Assembly: GCA_028288775.1 (NCBI GenBank)
Contig: JAQGHP010000449.1
Span: 1 to 8,456, forward strand
Reading direction: 5' to 3'
DNA: 8,456 nucleotides
Source of the DNA: Phycisphaerales bacterium
GTDB taxonomy: Bacteria > Planctomycetota > Phycisphaerae > Tepidisphaerales > Tepidisphaeraceae
The position numbers and the translations under genes are program-made. Positions within the stretch are counted from its first letter, which is position 1. The number at the start of each line of letters is the position of its first letter. This document shows, in pieces, positions 1 to 5,835 of this stretch. The notes beneath the pieces are model-generated. The model saw only the letters and a program-made list of their open reading frames with translations. It was not told the DNA's origin and made no database searches.

Positions 1-514
1 TGTTCATCTGGAGCATCGCCGAGCCGTGGATGGGCGAATCCGCGGTCATCGAGTGGATGAACGCGATGTCGTCCACGCAGGTGGCGACGTTGGGGAAGAG
101 GCCGGAGACGAGCTTTCCGCACTGGCCGTAGGGCTTGAATTTCCACTTGGGGCCAACCACGCGGCCGACGTTTTTCTTTCCGCCGCGACCGAAGGTTTTA
201 ATGGGGATGGTCTGCCCGTCGAGGTCGTAGAGCTTGGGCTTGTAGTCGAAGGTATCCACGTGCGAGGGGCCGCCGTACATGAAGAGGAAGATGACGCTCT
301 TGGCCTTGGGGGCGAAGTGCGACGGCCGGGGCTCGCCCGGATTGAGCGCCGCGGCGGCCTTGTGCGCGCCCAGCGCCTGCTTGCCGAAGAACCCTTCGCC
401 ATCGAGCAACCCGGCCAATGCGACGCCGGTAAACCCGGCCCCCGCCTGCCAGAGGAATTCGCGACGGGTGCGACGGCAGAACGTATTGGCGGGCTTTTGT
501 GGGTCACTACTCAT
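1..514 (-). CDS. DUF1501 family protein with Tat signal, N-terminal part (cut by left window edge)
   Basis: The reading frame starts at ATG 514-512 and runs without a stop off the left edge, so only about 171 N-terminal residues are visible. Residues 16-21 read TRREFL, a twin-arginine (Tat) motif, followed by a hydrophobic stretch (about residues 22-38) rich in Gly, Ala and Leu, so export in folded form is expected. After a short linker, a block around residues 72-88 reads VIFLFMYGGPSHVDTFD, the hallmark of DUF1501 (related to the sulfatase/alkaline phosphatase fold). A GGAG ribosome binding site lies 8 bases upstream of the ATG, at 523-526, and supports this start. DUF1501 proteins are numerous in planctomycetes and often pair with a DUF1549/DUF1553 cytochrome-type gene, which would lie outside this window. 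The biochemical role is unknown. It is the third leftward gene after the Rrf2 and DedA genes, 151 bases past the DedA stop. Family call is firm; function is not. Confidence 0.9.
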   Translation of the reverse strand, partial: MSSDPQKPANTFCRRTRREFLWQAGAGFTGVALAGLLDGEGFFGKQALGAHKAAAALNPGEPRPSHFAPKAKSVIFLFMYGGPSHVDTFDYKPKLYDLDGQTIPIKTFGRGGKKNVGRVVGPKWKFKPYGQCGKLVSGLFPNVATCVDDIAFIHSMTADSPIHGSAMLQMN

Positions 515-665
515 AACGTCATCTCCGGCCCTGTTTTCCCCGATACCTCGACGCGGATCAAGGCAAATGCGCGTTAAGGCGAGCCTTTCCTCAATACGGA
601 GGCCGGAACCGGCTGTTGACCAAATGCATGGTAGGGACCGTGCTGCGGGCAAGATCCATTCGAAC

Positions 666-1367
666 TTATTCGGCCGTGGCGCCCGTGCCCGGCGGGCGGA
701 GGGATGGCGATGGGGGAGAATCAGGAGAGGCACCATGATCCTCAGGCTCACCCGCATGCGGGGCACGGTACTTGCGCCACAGGACGTAGACGACGATTAA
801 CACGACCAGCGCGATCAAGCCGATGAGCATGCCCCCTTTGATTTTATGCAGAAGGTGCCAAAGCCTATGGCGATTGGCGGCGAACTTGTACCCGAGAAAC
901 AGGAACAACCCGCCGCTCACGATGGCGGCCAGGCCGTCGGCGATGAGGAATTTCACGAAGGTGAACCGCGTCGCGCCGGCCACCACGACCATCGCGCCGC
1001 GCACGCCCGCGAAGAGCCGGCCGATCGCCACCACCCACACGCCCCACCGCTCGAACCACCGCTCGACCCGGGCCATCCGCTTCCGGTCCACATGGCGGCC
1101 GATGAAGGGGATCTTGCTCACGTCATGGCCGAACTTGCGGCCGAGCAGATATAGCATGCAATCGCCGCCGATGATGCCACACCAGGCGCTGAAGGCGGCC
1201 AGCGCGAAATTCAGCTTCCCCTCATAAATCAGAAACCCGGCGGTGATCAGCGGAATGTCTTCCGGCAGCGGCAGCCCCAACCCGCAGGCGAACAAGACCA
1301 AAAAGAGGACGGCGCTCCCTCCCTTGGAAATCCACTCGACGATCAGCTTCGAGATGTCGATGTGCAT
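666..1367 (-). CDS. DedA / SNARE-associated (VTT) family membrane protein
   Basis: A 233-residue integral membrane protein. Residues 29-46 carry the DedA entry motif (GLPLPEDIPLITAGFL at the core), with the acidic Glu-Asp pair lying in a re-entrant, hydrophobic setting. Residues 116-134 carry the second signature, GRLFAGVRGAMVVVAGATR, with the arginines typical of the family. Further hydrophobic segments lie near residues 15-33, 50-75, 138-160 and 178-197. The last 35 residues are a polar, Pro- and Ser-rich tail that is probably disordered. DedA proteins are linked to lipid scrambling, including undecaprenyl phosphate and phosphatidylethanolamine recycling, and to proton-motive-force-dependent envelope homeostasis; which lipid this one handles cannot be read from sequence. 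The ATG at 1367-1365 gives a normal family N-terminus, but the bases just upstream lack a clear Shine-Dalgarno sequence, and a heptamer repeat array begins only 10 bases upstream. It lies downstream of the Rrf2 gene on the same strand. Confidence 0.92.
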   Translation of the reverse strand: MHIDISKLIVEWISKGGSAVLFLVLFACGLGLPLPEDIPLITAGFLIYEGKLNFALAAFSAWCGIIGGDCMLYLLGRKFGHDVSKIPFIGRHVDRKRMARVERWFERWGVWVVAIGRLFAGVRGAMVVVAGATRFTFVKFLIADGLAAIVSGGLFLFLGYKFAANRHRLWHLLHKIKGGMLIGLIALVVLIVVYVLWRKYRAPHAGEPEDHGASPDSPPSPSLRPPGTGATAE

Positions 1368-1377
1368 GGGGTAGAAG

Positions 1378-1419
1378 TTGCTGATTGCCGGTTTCTGGTT
1401 GTTGGTTGCTAGTTGCTGG
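1378..1419. repeat. Degenerate heptamer tandem array, left arm of an inverted pair
   Basis: Six consecutive 7-base units with consensus TTGCTGG: TTGCTGA, TTGCCGG, TTTCTGG, TTGTTGG, TTGCTAG, TTGCTGG. The same unit in reverse complement (CCAGCAA) recurs at 1492-1519, so the two blocks can pair. The array starts 10 bases upstream of the DedA gene's ATG and would lie in its mRNA leader or promoter. Confidence 0.75.
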
Positions 1420-1438
1420 TGAAGGAAGAAGCAGAGGC

Positions 1439-1466
1439 GTCATTTGTCATGGGTCACTGGTCCTTT
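1439..1466. repeat. Second heptamer motif between the inverted arms
   Basis: Four 7-base units, GTCATTT, GTCATGG, GTCACTG and GTCCTTT, share the first two bases and mostly the third, and a weaker unit, GTAAATC, may follow. The period equals that of the flanking arms although the unit sequence differs. The degeneracy makes this call weaker than that of the arms. Confidence 0.5.
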
Positions 1467-1491
1467 GTAAATCGCGGTCTGCCAATCCCCA

Positions 1492-1519
1492 CCAGCAACC
1501 GGCAACTAGCAACCAGCAA
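1492..1519. repeat. Degenerate heptamer tandem array, right arm of the inverted pair
   Basis: Four units with consensus CCAGCAA: CCAGCAA, CCGGCAA, CTAGCAA, CCAGCAA. They are the reverse complement of the TTGCTGG units at 1378-1419. The array ends 3 bases from the Rrf2 gene's TAG stop codon (1525-1523). A very degenerate fifth unit may reach 1526 and would then include the stop codon. Confidence 0.75.
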
Positions 1520-1522
1520 CTG

Positions 1523-1960
1523 CTAAATGTAATACATCTGCTGCTGCGCATTCCCGCTTCGGTTCAGGTGCTCCATGAGCTGTTCGAGGGTCATGCTGTC
1601 GAGGACTTCGTCCATCGCCTGGGTCAGGCGGTCGTTGAGCAGGTGGACGGCGACTTCGCCGGGGGAGAGGTCGGCAGCGGGTTTGCCCTCGGTGGCGGTG
1701 AGACGGCCTTCCAGCCGGCGGACGACCTCGCCGACCTGGATGTCCTTGGGGGGCCGGGCGAGACGGTAGCCGCCCTCGCGGCCGACCTTGCTCTCCAGAA
1801 AGCCCCCCCGCCGGAGCGTCAGCAGGATCGCTTCGAGGAACTTCGTCGGCAGGCCCTCCTGTTGGGACAGGTCGCGGGACTGGACGAACGTGCGCGGGTA
1901 GAGCCGGGCAAGTTGCACGACGGCACGCAGCCCATATTCGGTTTGCTTGGAAAGCCGCAA
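1523..1960 (-). CDS. Rrf2 family transcriptional regulator without Fe-S cysteines
   Basis: A 145-residue protein with a full Rrf2 winged-helix domain. It opens with LSKQTEYGLRAVVQLA, and the HTH region follows (residues 27-50, ending LPTKFLEAILLTLRR). Next comes the wing, ESKVGREGGYRLARP (about residues 55-70), then a dimerisation helix. The start is set at TTG 1960-1958: the family N-terminus begins exactly there, and a GGAG sits 7 bases upstream at 1968-1971. The only upstream ATG in frame (2173-2171) would add 71 unrelated residues and run into dsbD, so it is rejected. The protein contains no cysteine at all, so it cannot bind an Fe-S cluster through the three-cysteine motif of IscR or NsrR. 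Cluster-free members such as CymR exist and sense other signals. It is divergent from dsbD across 103 bases, so regulating itself and dsbD is a reasonable guess. The last residues are QQQMYYI. Confidence 0.92.
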   Translation of the reverse strand: MRLSKQTEYGLRAVVQLARLYPRTFVQSRDLSQQEGLPTKFLEAILLTLRRGGFLESKVGREGGYRLARPPKDIQVGEVVRRLEGRLTATEGKPAADLSPGEVAVHLLNDRLTQAMDEVLDSMTLEQLMEHLNRSGNAQQQMYYI

Positions 1961-2063
1961 TGCAGATCTCCGCAGAGGGGAAAAACCAGGCCTTCTGCCC
2001 GGGGGACGTATCGTAAGGAGACGGCACTGAATATTCCACCTCTCCCGGCGGTATACTAGGGAT
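1961..2063. promoter_or_regulatory. Shared divergent control region of the Rrf2 gene and dsbD
   Basis: A 103-base spacer separates two divergent starts. On the plus strand, TATACT at 2052-2057 is a good -10 match, but it lies only 6 bases before the dsbD ATG, which would give a nearly leaderless mRNA; no good -35 match is seen. On the minus strand, TACGAT (2015-2010) is a possible -10 for the Rrf2 gene, with only a weak TGGAAT (2038-2033) at the -35 distance. A perfect 8-base palindrome, GAATATTC (2029-2036), overlaps both -35 positions and is the best operator candidate, although an 8-base palindrome is common by chance. The spacer must hold both promoters unless transcription starts elsewhere. 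Confidence 0.4.
1968..1971 (-). promoter_or_regulatory. Ribosome binding site that fixes the TTG start of the Rrf2 gene
   Basis: GGAG on the minus strand, 7 bases before TTG 1960-1958. The spacing is ideal, and no ATG or GTG nearby gives the conserved Rrf2 N-terminus, so this site decides the start. Confidence 0.7.
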
Positions 2064-3890
2064 ATGCGACCGCACTCTCTTGCCCTGTCCATTATGCTCC
2101 TGCTCTTGCTGCGCCCATTCGTGGGGGCGGCAGAGTTGCCCTCCAATGCCCAGTTGCAGGAGGCTACGCTCAACTACGCGGCATTGCAGCCGGGCCAGCA
2201 GGCGGTTGCCGCGGTCGTGCTGGATATCAAACCGGGATTCCATTCGCAGTCGCACAAGCCGACGGTGGAGGCGAACATCCCGTTCGTGCTGACGCCCGCC
2301 GCTAACGGGGCGGTGGAATACTTCGACCCCGTCTATCCGCCGGGCTCGATGGAAACGCTCCTTGGGTCGCTCCAGAGCGTCTATTCGGGGAAGGTCACCG
2401 TTTATCTGCCGCTGCAGGTCAAGAAGGACGCGAAGCCCGGGCCGCTGAAAATCGACGGGACGCTCGAGTATCAGGTGTGCGACAAGAACCAGTGTTACGC
2501 GCCGCAGAGCACGCCTTTCACGATCGAAACACAGGTGGTCCCCGCGGGTCGGGTGGTCGAGCTTCAGCATGCGGAGCTGTTCAAGAATCTCGATCCCACA
2601 ATCTTCGCGGGATTGGGGCAAGGGGCGGCGCAAGCCGCGCCGCCGCCGGCCGAACAGAAATTATTCGGGCATTTCGTGCTGGGGCATAACTCCTATCTGC
2701 TGGCGTTCGTGGCGGCGTTCCTCGCGGGGATCATGTTCAATGCGGTGCCGTGCGTGCTGCCGGTGCTGCCGCTGAAGGCCATCGGGTTCTACGAAGTCTC
2801 GCAGCACAACCGGGGGCGGTGCATCGCCTTTGGCGCAGTGTTCAGCGCGGGCGTGATCATGAGCTTTGGCGTGCTGGCGCTGGTCGTGATCATCGGCAAA
2901 TACGGCTGGGGCGAGTTGTACAGCAACGTCGGCTTCAGCATCGCGATCGTCGTCATCTTGCTTGCGATGGCGATCGGGACGTTCGGCTTTTTCACGATCA
3001 ACTTGCCGACTTCGGTTTACAATTTCGCGCCGCGTCACGACACGTATCTGGGGAACTTTTTATACGGGATCCTCACCGCCGTGCTCTCCACGCCCTGTAC
3101 GTTCGGGCTGTTCCTCGGGCTGCTGGTTTGGGCGGCGAGCCAGCCGCCGGCGATCGGGGTGGCGCTGGTGATGATGGTGGGCGTGGGGATGGCGTTCCCG
3201 TATTTCCTGCTCAGCGCGTTCCCCGAGCTGGCCCGGCGGTTTCCGCGGACGGGGCCGTGGTCGGAACTGGTGAAGCAGATGATGGCGTTCCTGCTGCTGG
3301 GCAGCGCGATCTTCTTCGCCCGCCGATTCATCGCGCCCATCACCGGAGCGGATGCCTTCTGGTGGATCCTGTTCGGCGTCGCGGTGCTCGCGGCGGGGTT
3401 CCTCATGGTCAAGACCTTTGCCTTCGCCAAGAGCGCAACGCCCAAGTTTGTTTCAGGAGTCATCGCCCTATTGATCGTCGGCGGCACGTTCGCGATCGTT
3501 CGCTGGATCGTCGACCAGCCGTACGCGTGGACGCCGTATACGCAGGAAGCTTTGCAGACGGCCCGGAAGCAGAACCGTGTGGTGGTCGTCGAGTTCACAG
3601 CCGACTGGTGCAGCACGTGTGAGTACGTGGAAAAGACCGCGCTGCACGACAAGCTCGTGGTGAACGCGGTGAAGCAGGACAACGTCGAGATGCTCCGCGT
3701 GGACCTGACCTCGCGGAGCGCGAAAGGCTGGCCGATGCTGAAGGAACTGAGCCCGGTCGCGGCCATCCCCTATACGGTCGTCTACGGCCCCGGCTCGGGC
3801 GAGCCGCAGAAGCTGGCCGGGATCTATTCCGCACAGGACCTGACCCAAGCCATCGAACGCGCCGGAAGAAAGGCCGTGGCCGCAAGATAA
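2064..3890 (+). CDS. dsbD: Thiol:disulfide interchange protein DsbD
   Basis: A 608-residue protein with the three-part DsbD layout. Residues 1-22 are a signal peptide (hydrophobic run to PFVGA). The periplasmic immunoglobulin-like domain spans about residues 23-165 and ends in C139-DKNQ-C144 followed by YAP, the reactive pair of this domain. The membrane domain (about 205-480) carries the two core cysteines in NAVPC (230) and STPC (345), each followed by the hydrophobic Pro-rich signature of the family. The C-terminal thioredoxin-like domain (about 490-608) has ADWC-ST-C (516, 519) and a cis-proline candidate at P569 in AAIPY. All six cysteines of the electron relay are therefore present. The protein takes electrons from cytoplasmic thioredoxin and delivers them to periplasmic partners such as DsbC- or CcmG-like proteins. 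Length is in the normal range. The start fits the signal peptide, but the ribosome binding site is poor and a -10-like box lies just upstream. Confidence 0.95.
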   Translation: MRPHSLALSIMLLLLLRPFVGAAELPSNAQLQEATLNYAALQPGQQAVAAVVLDIKPGFHSQSHKPTVEANIPFVLTPAANGAVEYFDPVYPPGSMETLLGSLQSVYSGKVTVYLPLQVKKDAKPGPLKIDGTLEYQVCDKNQCYAPQSTPFTIETQVVPAGRVVELQHAELFKNLDPTIFAGLGQGAAQAAPPPAEQKLFGHFVLGHNSYLLAFVAAFLAGIMFNAVPCVLPVLPLKAIGFYEVSQHNRGRCIAFGAVFSAGVIMSFGVLALVVIIGKYGWGELYSNVGFSIAIVVILLAMAIGTFGFFTINLPTSVYNFAPRHDTYLGNFLYGILTAVLSTPCTFGLFLGLLVWAASQPPAIGVALVMMVGVGMAFPYFLLSAFPELARRFPRTGPWSELVKQMMAFLLLGSAIFFARRFIAPITGADAFWWILFGVAVLAAGFLMVKTFAFAKSATPKFVSGVIALLIVGGTFAIVRWIVDQPYAWTPYTQEALQTARKQNRVVVVEFTADWCSTCEYVEKTALHDKLVVNAVKQDNVEMLRVDLTSRSAKGWPMLKELSPVAAIPYTVVYGPGSGEPQKLAGIYSAQDLTQAIERAGRKAVAAR

Positions 3891-3935
3891 TGAATGACGT
3901 GTGCGCGACGCTTGCTGCGGTCTGCCTTCAGTTCC

Positions 3936-3957
3936 CTCCCCTGTTACTCCGGGGGAG
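3936..3957. repeat. GC hairpin between dsbD and mobA
   Basis: CTCCCC (3936-3941) pairs with GGGGAG (3952-3957) around a 10-base loop. A second purine block, GAGGGGG (3966-3971), could compete for the same pyrimidine arm and is also the likely mobA ribosome binding site, 10 bases before its ATG. No U-run follows, so this is not a typical intrinsic terminator. The sequence resembles a dispersed CCCTCCCC...GGGGGAGAG element that I recall from many environmental genomes; that resemblance is from memory. Confidence 0.5.
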
Positions 3958-3981
3958 AGTTAGTGAGGGGGTCGCCCGGTC

Positions 3982-4593
3982 ATGAGCGACGCACCAGTCA
4001 CTCTCGCAATCCTGGCCGGCGGCGAAGGCTCGCGGATGGGGACACCCAAAGGCTTGCTGCGAATCGGCTTGGACGCCGGGCAACCCATTCTCACTTACTT
4101 ATTGCATCGCATGTCATGGCGCGGTCCGACGCTGCTCGTCACCGCGCCGGGCCGGGAACATCCGCCGGGGTGGGAAGGTTTTGACCGCGAGGCGACCGAC
4201 CCCGAAGCCGGTGGCGGGCCGCTACGCGGCGTCTTGACTGCGCTGGAGCAGGCGCGAACAGCCGTCACCGTCGTGCTCACCGTGGACATGCCGGAAATCG
4301 GGCCGGAACAGGTGCGATGCCTGCTGGAAATTCTTCGGGAAGCTCCGCAGGCCCGCGGGGCGATGTTCCGCAGGGGTGAGGCGAGCGCAACGCAATTCGA
4401 GCCATTCCCCTCGGTATATCGGCCCTCGGCAATCGCGCCGATCGCAGCGCGTTTACAGGGCGCGCGACGGTCAGTTCACGGGCTCTTGCAAGACGCCGGT
4501 TTTATTTCGGTCGATGCGCCGGCCCATTGGCCGCCTGGCGTGTGGACGAATTTGAATTCCCCCGAAGACCTCCGCGCGTACACGCAAGCGTGA
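3982..4593 (+). CDS. mobA: Molybdenum cofactor guanylyltransferase MobA
   Basis: A 203-residue nucleotidyltransferase. It attaches GMP from GTP to molybdopterin-bound molybdenum to give the guanine dinucleotide cofactor used by DMSO-reductase-family enzymes. Residues 11-26 form the P-loop-like GTP site (LAGGEGSRMGTPKGLL, with the conserved Arg and Lys). DPEAGGGPLRGVLTAL (73-88) matches the second family block, VDMP (101-104) carries the metal-binding aspartate, FPSVYR (142-147) follows, and WTNLNSPEDL (188-197) is the family's C-terminal signature. The ATG at 3982 is chosen because an in-frame TGA (3964-3966) excludes longer forms, and GAGGGGG lies 10 bases upstream. It is 91 bases downstream of dsbD and could be co-transcribed. 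A related NTP transferase cannot be fully excluded, but the C-terminal TNLNSPED block favours MobA. Confidence 0.87.
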   Translation: MSDAPVTLAILAGGEGSRMGTPKGLLRIGLDAGQPILTYLLHRMSWRGPTLLVTAPGREHPPGWEGFDREATDPEAGGGPLRGVLTALEQARTAVTVVLTVDMPEIGPEQVRCLLEILREAPQARGAMFRRGEASATQFEPFPSVYRPSAIAPIAARLQGARRSVHGLLQDAGFISVDAPAHWPPGVWTNLNSPEDLRAYTQA

Positions 4594-4594
4594 C

Positions 4595-5506
4595 TCAATC
4601 CACCCTCTGCCTGGCCTTCGCCCCGCGCTCTTCCGAGCCCGCGGTGGCCTGCGCGTAGTTCACCACGGCAACCAGCGCCACGCCGCCGATGCAGTTGCCC
4701 AGCAGCACCGGCCAGGCGAAATGGCCGAGGTATTCCGACCACGTGTGCTGATGGGCTGCGATCGTATACACACAGTAAATCGAGCCGATGATGATGTGGC
4801 TCAATCCGCCCAGGCCGATCACATAGGGGATGAGGATCAATACCCAGATCCGCCCCGTCTCCGCGACCGGCAGCATCCACACCATTGTCGCGATCAGCCA
4901 GCCGGCAAAAATCGCTTTCGTAAACAACGCCATGCGGTCCGGCTGCATCGCTTCGGAACTGATGCGCAAGAACGCCTCCCTCTCATCGGGAGAAAAAACC
5001 GGGCTTCGCTGCAGCGTGTAGGCGATGATCGCCCCGCCCAGGAGGTTGGTGAGCAGAAGAATGGCCCATAGCCGGCAGACGTTGTAAAGCGTTTTGCCGT
5101 CGCGGTACTTGAGCAGCGCGATGATCGGCGTAAGCGTGTTCTCGGTAAAAAGCTGCTGGCGGCTCAGGATGAGAATGACGAAGCCGATCGTGTAGCCGAG
5201 CTTTCCGATCAGGTCGCGCCAATGGGTGTCGGGAAGGCGCGATTGCAACAGGCCCTCGGTCACCAGCGAAAACCCCATGCACAACCCCGCGGCCAGCCCG
5301 CTCCAGGCCAGAGCAATGCTGGGGCGATCGAGCTCTTCGAGGGATTCTTTGAGGACGGCGCGGTAGACCACGTACGCGCTGGCCGCCGTCATCTCGACGG
5401 CCCGCTCGTGCTCTTGTTCCTCCTCGTCGGCGGGTTGCTCGGGAGTGTCGGCTTGGGAGGAATCCTTCCCTGATCCGCCGCCGTCCTTGGGGGGTGATTC
5501 TGGCAT
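4595..5506 (-). CDS. Formate/nitrite transporter (FNT) family channel, YfdC-like
   Basis: A 303-residue membrane protein. The N-terminal 35 residues are polar and highly acidic (several Glu/Asp runs) and probably cytoplasmic. The channel body follows, with hydrophobic segments near residues 63-87, 102-117, 144-163, 191-212, 219-250 and 263-282. RQQLFTENTLTP (116-127) matches the helix break of FNT channels, with T121 where FocA has its pore threonine. GLSHIIIGS (234-242) supplies H237, equivalent to the central pore histidine. The RQQLFTENTL wording is closest to the YfdC branch, whose substrate is not settled; formate, nitrite or another small anion is possible. The ATG at 5506-5504 is preferred over a TTG nine codons upstream; neither has a strong ribosome binding site. 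It meets mobA tail to tail with one base between the stop codons. A nested palindrome lies about 43 bases upstream of the start. Confidence 0.9.
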   Translation of the reverse strand: MPESPPKDGGGSGKDSSQADTPEQPADEEEQEHERAVEMTAASAYVVYRAVLKESLEELDRPSIALAWSGLAAGLCMGFSLVTEGLLQSRLPDTHWRDLIGKLGYTIGFVILILSRQQLFTENTLTPIIALLKYRDGKTLYNVCRLWAILLLTNLLGGAIIAYTLQRSPVFSPDEREAFLRISSEAMQPDRMALFTKAIFAGWLIATMVWMLPVAETGRIWVLILIPYVIGLGGLSHIIIGSIYCVYTIAAHQHTWSEYLGHFAWPVLLGNCIGGVALVAVVNYAQATAGSEERGAKARQRVD

Positions 5507-5548
5507 TCGTTCACGCCGGTAAATCCAAGCCAAGCCGGCTATGCATCA

Positions 5549-5613
5549 TGTAGGGTGGGCGTACTCGCCCACCGGTTGATCGCCAAATGGTGGGCGAGCA
5601 TACCCACCCTACA
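5549..5613. repeat. Nested inverted repeat upstream of the FNT gene
   Basis: Two 25-base arms, 5549-5573 and 5589-5613, are inverted copies with three mismatches and a 15-base centre. Each arm is itself a hairpin: GGTGGGC/GCCCACC with a 6-base loop on the left, and GGTGGG/CCCACC with an 8-base loop on the right. The outer ends read TGTAGGGTGGG and CCCACCCTACA. The TGTAGGGTGGGC start resembles a dispersed intergenic element I recall from many bacterial genomes. It lies between the FNT start (5506) and the GH1-like stop (5836), both on the minus strand. Confidence 0.8.
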
Positions 5614-5709
5614 GGCGATGTCGCATTAGATTGGCGCAGGGACAGGTTTTCGACAACGGGAAATCTTGCCCGCTGTTCGGGTCAAGCGCGGCGGTATGCG
5701 ATGATGTTC
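5614..5709. other. Spacer between two palindromic repeats
   Basis: This 96-base stretch lies inside the 329-base gap between the FNT and GH1-like genes. I see no gene in it. On the minus strand TTGACC (rc of 5679-5684) and TTGTCG (rc of 5650-5655) resemble -35 boxes, and TCTAAT (rc of 5626-5631) resembles a -10 box, but none pair at a normal spacing, so no promoter is called. A promoter for the FNT gene could still lie here. Confidence 0.3.
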
Positions 5710-5819
5710 AGCCGGGGCGTGCCGCCCCGGTCGGACCGAAGGTCCGTCCGTCGGAAGCACATAGTCGCGGAAAATGAAGAGCGGGCCTCCGGCCCGACCC
5801 CGGGCGGCACGCCCCGGCT
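5710..5819. repeat. Large GC-rich inverted repeat downstream of the GH1-like gene
   Basis: The outer 18 bases, AGCCGGGGCGTGCCGCCC (5710-5727), are perfectly complementary to 5802-5819, and similarity continues inward with mismatches (GGTCGGACCGAAGGTCC on the left against the complement of the GGGCCTCCGGCCCGACC block on the right). Each arm holds its own small stems: CCGGGGC/GCCCCGG (5712-5730), GGACC/GGTCC (5733-5745) and GGGCC/GGCCC (5783-5795). The element begins 17 bases past the GH1-like stop codon. It could end or protect that mRNA, but no U-run follows. Confidence 0.8.
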
Positions 5820-5835
5820 CCGACGAGCTTGCGAA

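Noticed and set aside
46..577. Open frames opposite or overlapping the DUF1501 gene (minus 46-507, plus 26-577)
   Set aside because: Both are low-complexity Ser/Arg/Pro or Gly/Val-rich shadows of the minus-strand frame that carries the Tat signal and the DUF1501 motif.
1378..1519. CRISPR array
   Set aside because: Units are 7 bases, directly adjacent and degenerate, with no spacers and no cas genes.
1961..2173. Upstream extension of the Rrf2 protein to the ATG at 2173
   Set aside because: The added 71 residues match nothing in the family, would overlap dsbD by 110 bases, and the TTG at 1960 has a good ribosome binding site and the exact family N-terminus.
1506..2633. A 375-codon open frame on the minus strand covering the Rrf2 gene and the start of dsbD
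   Set aside because: Its translation is rich in Arg and Pro with no recognisable domain, and it overlaps two firm genes in other frames. GC-rich DNA keeps such frames open by chance.
2750..3622. A 290-codon plus-strand frame inside dsbD
   Set aside because: It is the +1 shadow of dsbD, Arg- and Gly-rich, with no domain; the dsbD frame carries all conserved cysteines.
5507..5533. TTG start adding nine residues to the FNT protein
   Set aside because: No ribosome binding site precedes the TTG, and the ATG at 5506 gives a normal acidic tail without the added residues.
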